A DNA stretch of 64,000 bases from Torreya grandis. Lineage: Eukaryota; Streptophyta; Pinopsida; Cupressales; Taxaceae. Under the pieces are notes generated by a model. That model was not told the DNA's origin, ran no database searches, and saw nothing but the letters and a program-made list of their open reading frames with translations. Of the stretch, positions 11,435 to 22,920 are shown in pieces (position 1 is the first letter of the stretch; the number at the start of each line of letters is the position of its first letter). Both the position numbers and the translations under genes were made by a program. Location of the stretch: assembly GCA_037957365.1 (NCBI GenBank), contig JARHVA010000667.1, positions 4,108,001 to 4,172,000 of the forward strand, in the 5' to 3' direction.

Positions 11435-12210
11435 GAACTTGACCCTACATAGCATGTCGACCTGCTACTGGTCCCTCTCAGATACCTGAGAATCCACTAA
11501 ACTGCTCTCCAGTGCTTCTTTCCCAAATTGACTATAAACTTTCTGACAGCACCCACTGCTTGGGCAAACTCAGGGAGTACACGTACTCAACCTCATCATG
11601 TGATTAAGGACCCTATTCTGTGAACTATCCATCCATAGGTGCGCTTGCCATACTGCATCCTGCACTACCTTCACATAATCATCCTGTGACAACATTAACT
11701 AGTGATCTCCCTGTCTCTAGGATTACTCATGCCAAAGAATTTTGCTGCTCCCAAATTCTTTATGGAAAACTACTAAACTAACCTTACCTTTAGCTCAGCA
11801 AAACCCTGTATGTTTAAACCTACACCAAGCTCATCCTCCACATACAGCAACAAGATAATGTCGCAACCATCATCCACCTAGTAAGACAAACACAATGGTT
11901 ACATTGACATTGACTAAAGCCCTGCTTTATCATCCACCTGTCAAAACTTGTACCACTGTCCTATAGCTTTTTCAAGACCATATGACCTGGCCTTCCATCT
12001 CACATGTCCATTCTCTCTATTCTTTAACCAAAGAATCCATTCGTCTCTTAGTGCTTTCATATCGGCTGACAACCCTACCAAATCTCTCGTTTGGTTTAGC
12101 ATCTTGTTCATGCCATGCTCCCACTGTTTCCTGGATCCTTCCTACTCTATAGTGAGCAACGAGTATAAAGAAGAGAAACAATGAATTTGAGGCTTACTTA
12201 CCCTTTCAGT
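11435..12210 (-). pseudogene. RT / RNase H remnant of A2
   Basis: The minus-strand reading parallels A1: a SLF/KQW-type start, MKALRDEWIPWLKK-like residues, WKARSYGLEKAIGQWYKF without an intervening palm, a degenerate active-site segment, and the RNase H piece WILRYLRGTS near 11480. Stops and frame changes are frequent. It shares the A1 deletion, which shows that the deletion predates both insertions. Confidence 0.7.
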
Positions 12211-12269
12211 CCTACATATGGGAATTTTAGACTCTTTGACAGCTTGTTGTCTGCCCAAAATCTGTTACA

Positions 12270-12520
12270 GTGATCGACCTTAGTCACCACACAATCTGCA
12301 TTTGACTGATGTCGATTCCCATGCGACTGTCCTTTCTACTAAAGTCCATTTCCTGACTAATGTCAGTCTGACCTAGTCACCAACATCAGTTTTATGACCA
12401 ATGCCAGCAGCCACCCTGCCCAACACCACCGGCTTTGGTCTGCACATGACTGACATTGGCACCTATCTATTCGATGCCGGTTCCCTTTGATCGACACCGG
12501 TAACTGTGTTCACCTGTGAG
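12270..12520 (-). repeat. Degenerate gacgtcggt palindrome cluster, A2 internal
   Basis: Ten or so variants (for example gatcgaccttagtc, gactgatgtcgatt, gactaatgtcagt, tgacattggcacc) occupy the position equivalent to 600-830 in A1 and 26000-26245 in A3. CpG sites are largely converted to TpG or CpA. Confidence 0.7.
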
Positions 12521-12643
12521 TGATGAATTTTTACCTATGAGCTTTCTTTGAATTAATTCCTTGTCCAAACTACCCTGCTCAGAGGTATCTAGCCCCATCC
12601 ACTGATCTCTGTCCGTCATCTCCTCCAAGAACACCAAGGCTTT

Positions 12644-13357
12644 CTAGTTCTTAAGTTTATCAAATACATTAGTCTTCCTTTTCCTGCAATAAATCCAATC
12701 CTTTCTTGTAGCATCCCACTGCTCACAAAAATATTGGTCTATACTCTCCGAAGCTGAACTCTTACCATATGACTTAAGAAAATCCATTCCCTTCTCACTT
12801 ATGTGACCAAGCCTACAAAGCCACACCTGTGCAACAGAAGTGGAATCAGTAATACAAGCAAGTAGATAAAGAGTACCTACTTTCTTACCACATGCTAATT
12901 CAAGTGCATCCTTGGTAACATTCCAAGAATCCACTATGAGAGTTCCTATGCATCTCTCATCACCCAACTTTCTTGAAGAAATTAGCCACATCTCTAAGAC
13001 TGAGACCTGCATGACCTCCTTCAACACCCATGTGTTGGCCATCTGCAATTTCAGCTGCACTTCCCCTTTGCCAATACTATGACAAGGCTCACCAACCCCT
13101 CTAATTCGGGTTGCATGGAAAGAGGCAACATAATATATAAACCAAGATTCTACTTTATCTAAGAAACATCCTAGAGCATCCTGTGCAATAACCCCTGCAA
13201 CATCTGCTTCTTCAGTTCTTTCATGTTGATCTTCTGCCAACCAACAATATTTCTTTACCTTCTCTTTCTTTCCATAACACCGTAATTGACCATTCATGTT
13301 TTTCAATTCCTCCATTCTTAGTGTACTTTCTTCTGTTGTTGCTATACTCCCACTCAA
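12644..13357 (-). pseudogene. Zinc knuckle / protease / GAG-pre-integrase remnant of A2
   Basis: This is the longest frame of A2 (237 codons) and it starts 59 bp downstream of the PBS, so gag sequence before the knuckle is absent. RCYGKKEKVKKYCWL is a decayed CCHC knuckle. KVESWFIYYVASFHA is the protease box with D-S-G lost. VMQVSVLEMWLISSRKLGDE and LCRLGHISEKGMDFL are GAG-pre-integrase. The frame then reaches WIYCRKRKTNVFDKLKN from integrase and stops. Retention of one long frame despite loss of the catalytic residues is notable, but selection is not shown. Confidence 0.8.
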
Positions 13358-13415
13358 TCAAAAACCCTTGAGAGTGACCTGTAATCAAACACAAAACCTG
13401 CTCCCTACAACCTTA

Positions 13416-13427
13416 GCTCTGATACCA
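13416..13427 (-). promoter_or_regulatory. Primer binding site of A2
   Basis: The plus strand gctctgatacca is TGGTATCAGAGC on the element strand, two bases inside the 5' LTR boundary. This is the usual initiator-Met tRNA PBS of plant copia elements. Confidence 0.9.
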
Positions 13428-13429
13428 AC

Positions 13430-14591
13430 TATTAGGACCTGGAAGCACCATTGATTACCATGTACAAGCAACTTAATATGCAAAAATTAACCAGAATCAC
13501 AAGTAACTAGAATTCAGAAATAACACAAAATATGAGAGACAATACCCAATTGTATTAATACTCTTCCAGAAAAGAATTACAAATGAAGAGATGCCACACT
13601 CTTCCCACCTTACAGGCTTCCCACACCAAGTGTTCAGTAATTCACCTTCAAGAGCTCACTCTCTCAATTATGGTCCCAACACACAACTCAAACACAAAGT
13701 TGGTGTTCACCTCCACCAGCCAGTAACAACATCGCCAGTCAACCAGTCAGTAACAATACTGCCAGTACACCAAGTATACACACATACTCAACTGAGTACA
13801 CAATGTACTCCAAGTAGATCTCCCATGAACTTGTAACAACCTGCAACTCAACTAATCTTACTTTGGAAGGATCTACCTTGCCTTCCTCTTTGCTCTCCAA
13901 CTGAGTACACACTGTAATCCAAGTAGATCTCCCCTGATATTGTTCCCTATTGTGTTGCTGACCTCCTTGATCTTGCACACTTGTAAATCAATCTGGTTCT
14001 ACACACCTGCAAACCTAGATCTCGCACACACATACACCTGCAAATCAATGATCTTACTTACCATGTAGATCTCCAAATGTGGCCTTGCACACCTGCTGAC
14101 AAGGATCCTACATACATGAAGAATCCTTCTGATTCTCCAAACCAGCACCCATACTTGGCACTGTGGCACTAGGAGGAACACACCTTGCTCTCTTCCCTCT
14201 GAAGGAGCTAATTTTTTCTCTCTTACTCTCTAGCACAAATTACAATATAGCCCATGAGTCTATTATATAGATCTCATGCAAATAATAATTAGACACCTAA
14301 TTACAATAATTAGATCCACAACTTCAAGTCTATAATTGGCCTTCTACATGCAAATAACCGGTTCGTTAACTAACTGTTCGTGTAATTGACAGTTTCAAAA
14401 CCACACAGGCGACCAACGTAGGTCCCTGTCTGCCTGGAGGTGACCGACGCTAGCCGATCCATGACCGACGTCGGTTGCTCTTCTCACTATATATGACCGA
14501 CCTCGGCTGATCAGACTAACATTATTGCTCTGCAACTCAGCAACCTCCTCCATGTCTACATCAGTGAAGCTTTTAGCTCCACAACCTAATA
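13430..14591 (-). repeat. 5' LTR of A2 (1162 bp)
   Basis: It has the same length as 10093-11254. Its termini read TATTAGG and CTAATA on the plus strand, each one transition away from TG...CA. It carries an exact ACCGACGTCGGT at 14464-14475 and a TATA-like TATATAATA at 14261-14269 (minus strand). Confidence 0.9.
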
Positions 14592-15290
14592 GAAATTACC
14601 TCTTTAAAAGTAGATCTTGAGAAAACAAATAAAGTAGTCAATGATAGAGTAGCAAATAATTTAAAATTTGAGAATGAGACTATTATATTAAATAAGATAT
14701 TAGAAATTGAAATATCAATGTCAGATAAGATAGGTATCAGATTTTAAAAAGAGAAAGGGGAGGCCACTACTCTCACAGATAAAGTTAACATAGAAAAAGG
14801 AAAGAGTTATGTTGAATCTCTTACAAAAGAGAAAATGAAAAAGGAACGAGTTAAAAATATAGAGGACATCTCAAACAAAGAAAACTGGAAGGAACAGAGA
14901 TACAAAAGAAAATCAGGTCAAAGATACACAAATAGATTCTATTTTTATGCTTACTATTTTTATTATAATGGATATGTTCATAAGAAAATATAAGGTCAAA
15001 AAAGGGATAATAATTTTAAAAGCAAAGAGAAAGAAACTCATGCAGAGTCAAGCAAAAGCTACAACTCTTTTGCTCCTCTATCAGGATTTAATGAAGAGGC
15101 CATAATATGTTACAAGTACAATAACTTTGAACACATAGCCTAGTACTGTAGAAGCATGTTTGAGTCAATCAAGAAGGACCAGATTTTTAAGGTTCCATTC
15201 ACCAAGAAGAAAGTTTAGACAAGTTCATGGTAGAAGAAACAACCTAAAAAGTCTATGTTGGTCCAAATAGATTTGCATGCATGAAATGAA
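14592..15290 (+). pseudogene. Copia gag remnant of C, 3' part with second zinc knuckle
   Basis: The coding sequence resumes after the A2 TSD with a Lys/Glu-rich, coiled-coil-like stretch (about 14600-14900) that carries stops. At 15108-15149 the residues CYKYNNFEHIA-stop-YC form a second CCHC knuckle in which the second Cys is Tyr and one position is a stop. Two knuckles separated by a charged linker are unlike the single knuckle seen in D. The product would be the nucleocapsid part of Gag. Confidence 0.7.
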
Positions 15291-15855
15291 AAAAATCTAT
15301 GGTTCATTAATAGTGGATGTTTGAGGCACATGATAGGAGACAAGAGTGAGTTTATAATTTTAAAGATCAATGGTGGCATAGTAAAATATGGAGACAATAC
15401 TACTACCAGAATTGTCAAAAAAGGTATACTAAGTTTGGATAATGGTAGAACTAAGATTGAAAATGTTTTCTATGTAGAAGGCCTTAAGAATAATCTTTTG
15501 AGTGTATGTCAAATGTGTGATCAAGGACACACACTAAATTTTTATGCAGAAGGTTGTGAAATTAAGAGAAAAATTTAGATATGTTGATTGTAGATGCTCA
15601 AAGAATAGGCAATAATTTGTATATGTTATCAAAGGTCAAAAATGTTGTTTGAGTCAAGTTGAGGAAAGTTGGCTATGGCACAAGAGATGGGACACATAAA
15701 TTTTAACAATCTTGTCAACATCATCAAAACACAAGCAGTTAGAGATCTTTCAAAGATTACAAAGCCCTCCAACACATTTTGTGAACCATGTCAACATGGG
15801 AAGCAAGTTAGAAGATGGTTCAAAATAAAAGAATACTCGACCACTCAGATTTAGA
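15291..15855 (+). pseudogene. Copia protease and GAG-pre-integrase remnant of C
   Basis: WFINSGCLRHMIGDKSEF (from 15300) is the retropepsin box W-x-x-DSGCSRHMTGD with the catalytic Asp changed to Asn. GGIVKYGDN, GTRI-like and VFYVEGLKNNLLSVCQMCDQGH (to about 15525) complete the protease and lead into the pre-integrase domain. A stop and frame change near 15578 are followed by MGHINFNNL and [11 protein letters not shown], the zinc-binding N-terminal end of integrase. Confidence 0.82.
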
Positions 15856-16320
15856 GCTTGTTCACACTAATTTGTGTGGACCTATGAGAATTGAAAGTAC
15901 TCAAGGTGATAAATATTTCATGTTATTTATTGATGATTTTTCACATATGACTTAGGTGATGTTTTTGAAGAAAAAATTAAAAGCTTTCAGCCACTTCAAA
16001 TCATTCAAGGCTTTTGTTTAAAATAAAATTGATTTGAAGATTAAGTGCCTGAGATCAGATCAAGGAGGAAATTTTATGTTAGATGAATTTATTGCATATT
16101 GTGAAGACCATGAGATAAAGAGAAATTATTCATCAGCTAGAACTCCACAGCAAAATGGAGTAGTTAGCAAAAAAATAGAATAATTCAGAAGATGGCAAGG
16201 ATAATATTAAATAAATCCAAGATATTAGATAAATATTGAAGAGAAGTAGTAGGTACAGTAGTGCACTTCTAAAATAGAGCATTGTTAAGAGTCAATAGTG
16301 ACAAGACTCCCTATGAATTA
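15830..16320 (+). pseudogene. Integrase core remnant of C
   Basis: [35 protein letters not shown] and TPQQNGVVSKKI follow in the standard copia order. The catalytic D-D-E triad is D-to-N in HTNL, intact Asp in RSDQGG, and E-to-S in NGVVSKK, so strand transfer would be abolished. At least four stops interrupt the frame. Confidence 0.85.
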
Positions 16321-17520
16321 TAGAAAGACAAACCAGCTATAGTTGATTATTTTAGAGGTTTTGGTAGCAGATGCTTCATAAAGAGAACCGATAAAAAATT
16401 GGACAAGTTTGAATCTAAAATAGATGAAGGTATATTTCTTGGATATTCTTGAAATATTAAAGATTGTAAATGTTATAACAAAAGAACCAAAAAGATTATT
16501 AAAAGTGCAAGTGTCAGGATAGATGAAGATACAACACAAAGAGCCATTGATCTAGTGGACACTCCTAAAGTCATTGAAGAAGAATATTTTGAAGAGTCAG
16601 ATGAAGATGAGAACGAGACCAATCCCCCATCCAAATATGTTCAGAGAAATAATATGAGTGACATCATCGAGAACATAAGTGAAAGAGTTCTCACTAGAAG
16701 GATGATGGTAAGTGAATTTGAGCAAGTAAATTTTTCTTGGTTATCCAAAATTTAGCCTAGAAACATTTCAAAAGCTAGACATGATGAGCATTGGGTTAAG
16801 GTAATGGATGAAGAATTAAATCAGATAGAAAAAATTGATACTTGAGAATTAGTGCCTAGACCAAAAGATCAAAATATGATAGGAACAAAATGGGTATATA
16901 GAAAGAATTTGAATGAAGAAGGTGAAGTTGCTAGGAATAAAGCAAGGCTACTATGTAAAGGATATGCTCAGATAGAGGGTATAAATTTTGAAGAAAATTT
17001 ACACCAACTGCAAGGCTAGAGGCTATTAGAATGTTTCTTACATATGTAGTGTTTAAAATTTTCAAAGTGTTTTAGATGGATGTCAAGTTTGCCTTCCTAA
17101 ATGGGAATCTAGAAGAAGAGGTCTACATTGAATAGCCTGAGGGATTTTTTCTCTCAAAGGATATTAGCCATGTATACAGATTAAAGAAAGAAAGCAATAT
17201 ATGGATTGAAACAAGCTCCCAGATCTTGGTATGCAATATTTGATAAGTACCTGTAAGATCAAGGTTTCAAGAGAGATTTTGTTGACAGTAATATTTACAT
17301 CAAAATAGAAGGTGAGCATCATTTGATTGTTGTGGTATATGTTGATGACGTAATTTTTGGATAAAAATTTGAAAAGATGACAAAATTTTTTTTTGATAAT
17401 ATGTAAAAATAATTTGAGATGCCTATGCTTGGAGAATTGTCATTTTTTTTAGGGTTGCAAATATTTCAGTCAGATAAAGGAATTTTCATATCTCAAAGTA
17501 AGTATGCCAAATAAATGTTT
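16321..17520 (+). pseudogene. Integrase C-terminus and reverse transcriptase remnant of C
   Basis: The integrase tail gives GRCFIKRTDKKLDKFESK-like residues. A linker frame (16555-16755, acidic) leads into the RT start WVYRKNLNEEGEVARNKARL near 16890. The palm contains MDVKFAFLNG-like sequence in shifted frames, KQAPRSWYA near 17210 and an intact YVDDVIFG active-site box at 17338-17361. Frameshifts and stops occur throughout. Unlike family A, the RT here has decayed by point change, not by a clean internal deletion. Confidence 0.82.
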
Positions 17521-18260
17521 AAAAAAATTGGTTTTGAGGATTGTGCACTAGTTGGCACACCAATAAGGATAGGGAACAAGGTAAGTAAGGATGAAGATTC
17601 ACCTATTGTAGATCAATCTTTGTATAGATCTATGATTGGTAGTCTTTTATATTTGACAGCATCGATGCTAGACATCATGCATGTAGTAAGCATGGTTATG
17701 AGATATCTGGAAACCTTGAAGGAGAGTCATGTTCAGTTGGTGAAGGCTAATATTTAGATATGTTAAGGGGACATTGAATTATAGATTATGGTATCCCACA
17801 GGTAGAGTTTTCACTTTAGTTGCTTATACAGATTTAGATTGGACAAATTTCTTGGATGATATAAAGAGTACAAGTAGAGGATCTTTTTTCCTTGATGATA
17901 GCTTAGTATCATGGCTAAGAAAAAAATAGAATTTAGTATCACTTTGTATAGCTGAAGTAGTATATATTGCAGTAGTATTGTGTTGTACTCAAGTGTTTTG
18001 AATGAAGCAAACTTTAGAAGATATCAAGGAAAAATATGATGAACCTTTTTTTATTTTTTGTCATAACACAAGTGTTATTAATATTTTTAAGAATCTAGTG
18101 ATGCATTAAAGAACAAAACATATTCCTATCAGATATCACTTCTTAAGAGAGTAGGTTACAAATCATCAGGTTAAGATGGAATATATCAGTACTATAGAAT
18201 AGATTATAGATATTTTCACAAAGGCACTACCAAAAGACACATTCGTGTATCTGTAGGAAA
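17521..18260 (+). pseudogene. RT C-terminus and RNase H remnant of C
   Basis: TPIRIGNKVSKDEDSPIVDQSLYRSMIGSLLYLTAS is the usual RT-RNase H connection (17545-17660). RNase H follows with AYTDLDWTNFLDDIKSTSR near 17820 and a SWLRKK segment, then HNTSVINIFKNLVMH and ITYPIRYHFL-like residues. It ends FTKALPKDTFVYL near 18215-18250, the common C-terminus of copia polyproteins. Stops and frameshifts are frequent. Confidence 0.8.
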
Positions 18261-18564
18261 ATTTGGGAGTAATTTCTTTTACTTCTTGCCATTGAGGATC
18301 ATCATCAGTTGAGGCAGAGCTAAGTGTAAGATCCAGGATAGGCCCTTTGCCATTGATGTCAAAGGGGGAGAAGAATAGAAATAGGTATAGGAAATAGGTA
18401 AAGGTATAGGAAATAGGTACAAAAATAGGCATAGGGAATAGGTACAGGATGCTACAATAAGGAAGAGTTATTATATGTTTTTTAGATGGTAGTATGTGCA
18501 GATTGGCATGTGTAGTACAGGTTTCAAGATGTGGCAATTTTAGTTTGAGGTTGCCATCAATGAT

Positions 18565-18576
18565 AATGGAGGAGAT
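18565..18576 (+). promoter_or_regulatory. Polypurine tract of C
   Basis: aatggaggagat directly precedes the right LTR TGTTGG, as expected for the plus-strand primer. Confidence 0.8.
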
Positions 18577-19511
18577 TGTTGGAAATATTGTCATTAATGT
18601 TAAAGGTCTGGCATTGATGATAAAGGCCTCATAGCATTTATTGTCTAAAGGTTTTTTTAATGTTAATATTTTAGCTAAAATGTGTTAATATTTATTTAAT
18701 ATTAACGAATATATTTTTGGTTGCATAAAAGTCAAAAGAGAGCAGATGGAGAAGTCAAAGAGTCATGGGGTAAAGACAAAAAAGGAATGGGATGAATTTT
18801 CCCATTAAGAGTCATCTTGAGTAATTCCAAGAGTCACCAAGTGAAGACAAAAAAGGGTATGATGCATTTTTCCATGAATAGTCACCTTAAGGAATTTGAA
18901 AGGTCACCAAGATAAAGACAAAAGGGGAAAGGATGCATTTTCTCATGAAGGGTCACCATGTGACTTTTCAAAAACAAGGATTCAAAGGGTCATGCAAGTT
19001 TGGCACCATTTTTCATGAGGAGTGAAGAGTCACAAAAGGTGAATGCCAAAGGTCATTTGGAAAGCTATAAATAAAAGCTTGGGAAGCCATTTGTTATATG
19101 CAAGAGAGTGCATGGTTTGTAATTGTTTTATATAAATAAAAAGGAGAGAATAGAAAGAGATATTGTAGATTTATATCATTTGTTGAGAAAGCAACATTAA
19201 GAGATAGTTATGTTTTATATACAAGAGGGGTTGATGTTCCTATGGGTTGGTGCTCACAAATAGTTGTTGTGTTGGTGATCAGCAAAGGGGTTGGTACTCC
19301 TGCAAGTTGGTGCTTGAAAACTTTGTTGTTTTAGTTGGTGATCATTCATATACTTGAGATTATTCTCCATGGTTTTTCTCACTTTGGTTTTCTACATAAA
19401 AAAATGGTGTCTCTCTCTCTCTTATGTGGTGCATGTTATTGTTTCAATTTTATTACATATCTTTAATGTACAGTTAAGTGGAGTTTGATTAAGTATATCA
19501 CGTGCTTAATA
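18577..19511 (+). repeat. 3' LTR of C (935 bp)
   Basis: It starts TGTTGGAAATATTGTCATTA, aligns along its length with 8130-8994, and ends CTTAATA before GGGTT. It includes a short (TC)n run near 19414-19425 that lies in the part deleted from the left LTR. Confidence 0.85.
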
Positions 19512-19516
19512 GGGTT

Positions 19517-20760
19517 GACCTAGTATGTTGAACTTGATGCCTAAAAATGTGCTAGGTTAACCTATTAGTCTAAACTATAAGTCTAGAAGTCTGGAAACAT
19601 GTACTGGGTCATCTGGGTCGATCCAGTAGCCTGTATATAGAAACTTGCACACAGAGATTAGAATTGGGTCTATAATGTTGATCTAATATGATAGATATAT
19701 GATAAAAATGATGATGAAAAATTGAAATAAATGAAGTAAAGTGAATAAATTGTACAAGGGTTAGTTCACATTAGGTTCACCAGAATGTATGCAATCATAA
19801 ATGCATCATGTCTATAAATTGATCATGGCTCAGAGAAGATAGAGAATACATATACTTCCGATAGGGAATACATTTTTTAATCAGGAGCATGACTAATATG
19901 GAGATCCCCTAGACCTGATTGAGGGATCATTTTTTATAAAACACCATTTGAGATAGGTTTCCAAAGCCTACAGTTTAACACAATCACGCAACAACCTTAA
20001 AAGAGTCCTAAGGTTTAATATTCACTTATTCTAATAAACAAGAAATTAAATATAATCTAGTGCACACCAAAGCTTGTGTCAAAAAATTGGAGTTAGAAAC
20101 AAAAATAATAATTAAACTAAACATGCATAGAATACATATACTCATGTCAATGTATACAGAATCCTAATGGATGGAAAGAGAAGCACAAATGTGTTATCTA
20201 TCTACTCTTACAAATAAGAAATAAAGTTAATAATACTTAACTTTGAAGATAAACTCGTTGAGCCTCAATCTCTCCCTTGGCCATAGTGTTTCTCAAGAGA
20301 TTTTTATGGTAAGGATAACAAACACAAATCAAATCTAGGCTACACAACCTATCTATGCATCTAAAAGACTTCTCCACAAGACAAGATCCATATCTGCAAA
20401 TAAAGTATGGAACCCTAAAGCTTTATTCCTCAAGTATAATGGTCAATAAGCAGATGTTCATTCTCATTTATTCTTCTTCACTTATTTATTCATAAATGGT
20501 TGGAAATGAACTTGTATATATAGAAGGATATTTCCCTAAATCCTTTTAAATATGTTAGTTGTACGGGGTCAACCCAATCAACCCTATATGTTTTTGGGAG
20601 ATAAATCACTAGGTCCTGAGCTAGGTCAGTTGAAGAGCTAACACAACTCAAAGTGAAAAATACCTCTAAATAGTACAAATTCAACCTAGTCAACCCTATA
20701 CAGTAGTCAAAAGATAAAAATTGTATAGGTTTGACCCAGTCAACCTACTATAGTCAACTA
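19517..20760 (-). repeat. Inverted W-box-like palindrome clusters in B, right half
   Basis: Motifs of the family gggttgacc...gttgaac, ggttaacct, gggtcatctgggtcgatcc (19515-19690) and ggggtcaacccaatcaacccta, cctagtcaaccctata, gacccagtcaacc (20565-20760) continue the tract broken by C. Between them the sequence is AT-rich and I see no gene. Confidence 0.65.
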
Positions 20761-21033
20761 GTTAAAAGGGGTCAAGGCAAGAACAAAGAGGATAAAGCAT
20801 GGCAAATGATTGAAATGGGTAAGACTAATAAGAATATTCTTAGGGTATATGGTTTTAAGATACAAGTGTGTAGATACAAGCTGTAAAAGGAATAAAAATA
20901 TTATGAAGCATCGATGGTCTGCCCACCCTTTTCCTAGTGCACCCCTTAAGGCATACACTCAGAGAGATTGAGACTTGATGGGTTCCTGCAAGATACAAAG
21001 TGTCAGTAAGTGATAAAAGTCTGAAAATATTAT

Positions 21034-21560
21034 GTGTATACATTATGGACTAGATTAGAAGGAATATACATGAAAAAATCTATAACAAATCATATTTATT
21101 TGAAGAAGCATTTGTATACATTATGAATTAAAGAATGTATAAAAATTGTTGATCATTTAAATATTTTCAATACTCTGTTATGCTAGTTGACTAGTATTGG
21201 TGTGAAATTGGATAAAGAAGATAAGGCAAACACCTTGTTATGTACTTTTCCAAATTCTTAGGATCATATATTAAATTTCATTAGCTTCAGTACAGTTGAT
21301 GAGTTTGACTATGATTTTATTGTGGGAGCATTGTTGATGAAGAGACAAGTAGAAAATATAGTCTAGAGACTTGTATGCCTGAAGCTATAGTTTCTAGGGG
21401 AAGATTTAAATAAAGAGGGAAAAGCTCCAGAGGCATATCTAGATCTAATTTAGAATCCAAGAAGATTAAGGAAAAGTGTTGTCACTATGGTAAATCAAGA
21501 CATCTTAAGAAGGATTGCTAGAAAAGAAAAGAAGGTGAAAAAAAGGAAGAATCCACCAAG
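21034..21560 (+). pseudogene. Copia gag (UBN2-type) remnant of D
   Basis: Residues LWTRLEGIYMKKSITN, YLKKHLYTL, DHLNIFNTLL and LTSIGVKLDKEDKANTLLC match the C-terminal half of the UBN2 gag domain. The zinc knuckle at 21477-21518 reads CCHYGKSRHLKKDC, with the second Cys changed to Tyr. Two in-frame stops and a frame change lie between them. The N-terminal half of gag is missing at the truncation. Confidence 0.85.
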
Positions 21561-21563
21561 GAA

Positions 21564-22180
21564 TTGAATCAGGTAGAAACAAGTGAAGGTATGAGTGATG
21601 AATTTTTATCTATTTATAATGTTTCCTCTTATCATTATGAATGGTTATTAGATTTAGGTGCTACACATCACAAGTGTCCACATAGGAGTTTGTTTTATTC
21701 TTACCAAACCCTTGATAGAAGTTATGTTCTTTTGAGAAATAATGTTTCTTTTAAGACTGAAGGGATTAGGAGCATGAAGATATAAAATGTTTGATGGTGT
21801 AGTAAGGAATCTAATAGAAGTAATACATGTACTAGAACTTAAATGAAATTTTATTTTTTTGAATGAATTTGATTCCTGCAGTTATAAGTTCATAGGTCAA
21901 TGTGGTGCTCTTTAAGTGTATAAAGGTGTTTTAGTCATAATGAAGGCTCTAAAAGATGGGAACCTTTACATATTGCAAGGGAATGAAAATATTAGTTAAA
22001 TAGTTATGGCATCTAAATAACAGAAGTAACTACTCATTTATGGCATCTACATTTGGGCCACATGAGCAAGAAAGGGTTAAAGGTACTAAAAGATCATGAG
22101 TTACTTCCTAGTTTAAAATCTTTAGATTTGGATTTTTGTAAGCACTGTGTTTTTGAGAAATAAAGTAAATGGAATATTAG
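21564..22180 (+). pseudogene. Protease and GAG-pre-integrase remnant of D
   Basis: YEWLLDLGATHHKCPHRSLF (from about 21638) is the retropepsin box WLLDSGATHHMCPHR with Ser changed to Leu. The frame stops at 21785. Further on, HLWHLHLGHMSKKGLKVLKDH and LDFCKHCVF (22040-22155) are the GAG-pre-integrase domain and the integrase zinc site. The product would cleave the polyprotein; it cannot be active with the broken D-S-G. Confidence 0.85.
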
Positions 22181-22920
22181 TGTAGGAAGTCATGTAATTA
22201 AAGGTATTCTTGACTATATTCATTCTAATGTGAGGGGTCCAAACCTTATAATTTCATATAGAGGATCATTTTATTTTGTTACATTTATAGATGATACTCC
22301 ATAAAAGTATGGGTCTACTGTATGAAAACAAAGTCTAATGTTTTTAGTGTATTTAAATAATTTAGAGCTTTGGTTGAGATTGAAACTGGTAGGTCAATCC
22401 AATGTTTAAGAACAGATAACGGATGTGAGTTCACATCATTGGATTTTAATAACTATTAAAAGGAACATGGGATTGAAAGGAATAAAACCACCATCTATAC
22501 ACTGCAACAAAATAGAGTCATGGAATGCATGAATATGACTCTTCTAGAGAGAGCAAGGAGCATGCTCATCAATGCAAATTTGGACAAATGTTTATGGGTT
22601 AAATCAATTTGTACATGTTATCTAGTAAATTACAAACCATCAGTTGCAATAGACTGTAATATTCCTAAAGAGGTATGGATAGTTCATTCATGTGATTATT
22701 CATATTTGAAAAATTTTGGTTGTAATGTTTATGCTCTTACTAATAAGAATTAGCATTCAAAGTTAGAACCAAGATCCAAGAATTACATATTTGTTGGGTA
22801 TGGTGAAGGATATGGTGTTAAGGGATATAGAGTGTGGGACCCTACTTCCCACAAGATCATCATTATCAAAGATGTACAGTTTGATGAATCATTGTTTCTA
22901 AAATCAGATGTAAAAATGAA
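22181..22920 (+). pseudogene. Integrase remnant of D
   Basis: DYIHSNVRGPN has Asn in place of the first catalytic Asp. FVTFIDD follows, and RTDNGCEFTS near 22408 keeps the second Asp. LQQNRVMECMN near 22508 keeps the Glu. The frame 22520-22753 covers the next segment, ERARSMLINANLDKCLWV through SYLKNFGCNVYA, which is standard copia integrase/linker. VGYGEGYGVKGYRVWDP near 22795 closes the domain. At least five stops are present. Confidence 0.85.

Larger units (their letters stand above)
10093..14591 (-). mobile_element. Family A non-autonomous Ty1/copia copy A2 (complete, nested in C)
   Basis: LTRs of identical length (1162 bp), a PBS, a polypurine tract and a 5-bp TSD define a complete 4.5-kb element. 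The 2175-bp internal region holds only a knuckle/protease/GAG-pre-integrase remnant, a palindrome cluster and an RT/RNase H remnant with the palm deleted. It therefore depended on enzymes from elsewhere. The insertion splits the gag of C, so A2 is younger than C. Confidence 0.92.
8130..19511 (+). mobile_element. Ty1/copia element C, with A2 nested inside
   Basis: Two LTRs in the same orientation enclose copia-ordered gag, zinc knuckles, protease, integrase, RT and RNase H remnants, and GGGTT flanks the whole. About 6.9 kb remains after removing A2. The left LTR runs straight into the gag core, so the LTR end, the PBS and the gag start have been lost. All frames are broken. Two CCHC-like knuckles and a D-S-G-C-type protease box (here NSGC) are visible; I do not assign a named lineage. 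Confidence 0.88.
2996..21030 (-). mobile_element. Old Ty3/gypsy remnant B, interrupted by element C
   Basis: On the minus strand the order is a leader/LTR-like tract rich in inverted GTTGAC motifs (19517-20760 and 6800-8124), a gag remnant (about 5000-6355) and a protease remnant (about 3550-4090). RT and integrase are not seen. Joining 8124 to 19512 after removing C and one GGGTT restores a continuous copy of the local motif, which shows that both flanks are one older element. The outer limits are approximate: the left edge abuts A1 leader sequence and the right edge meets the gag of D. Confidence 0.65.

Noticed and set aside
17338..17349. Element C as an active reverse transcriptase because YVDD is intact
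   Set aside because: Stops and frameshifts surround the box, and the integrase triad and protease Asp are lost.
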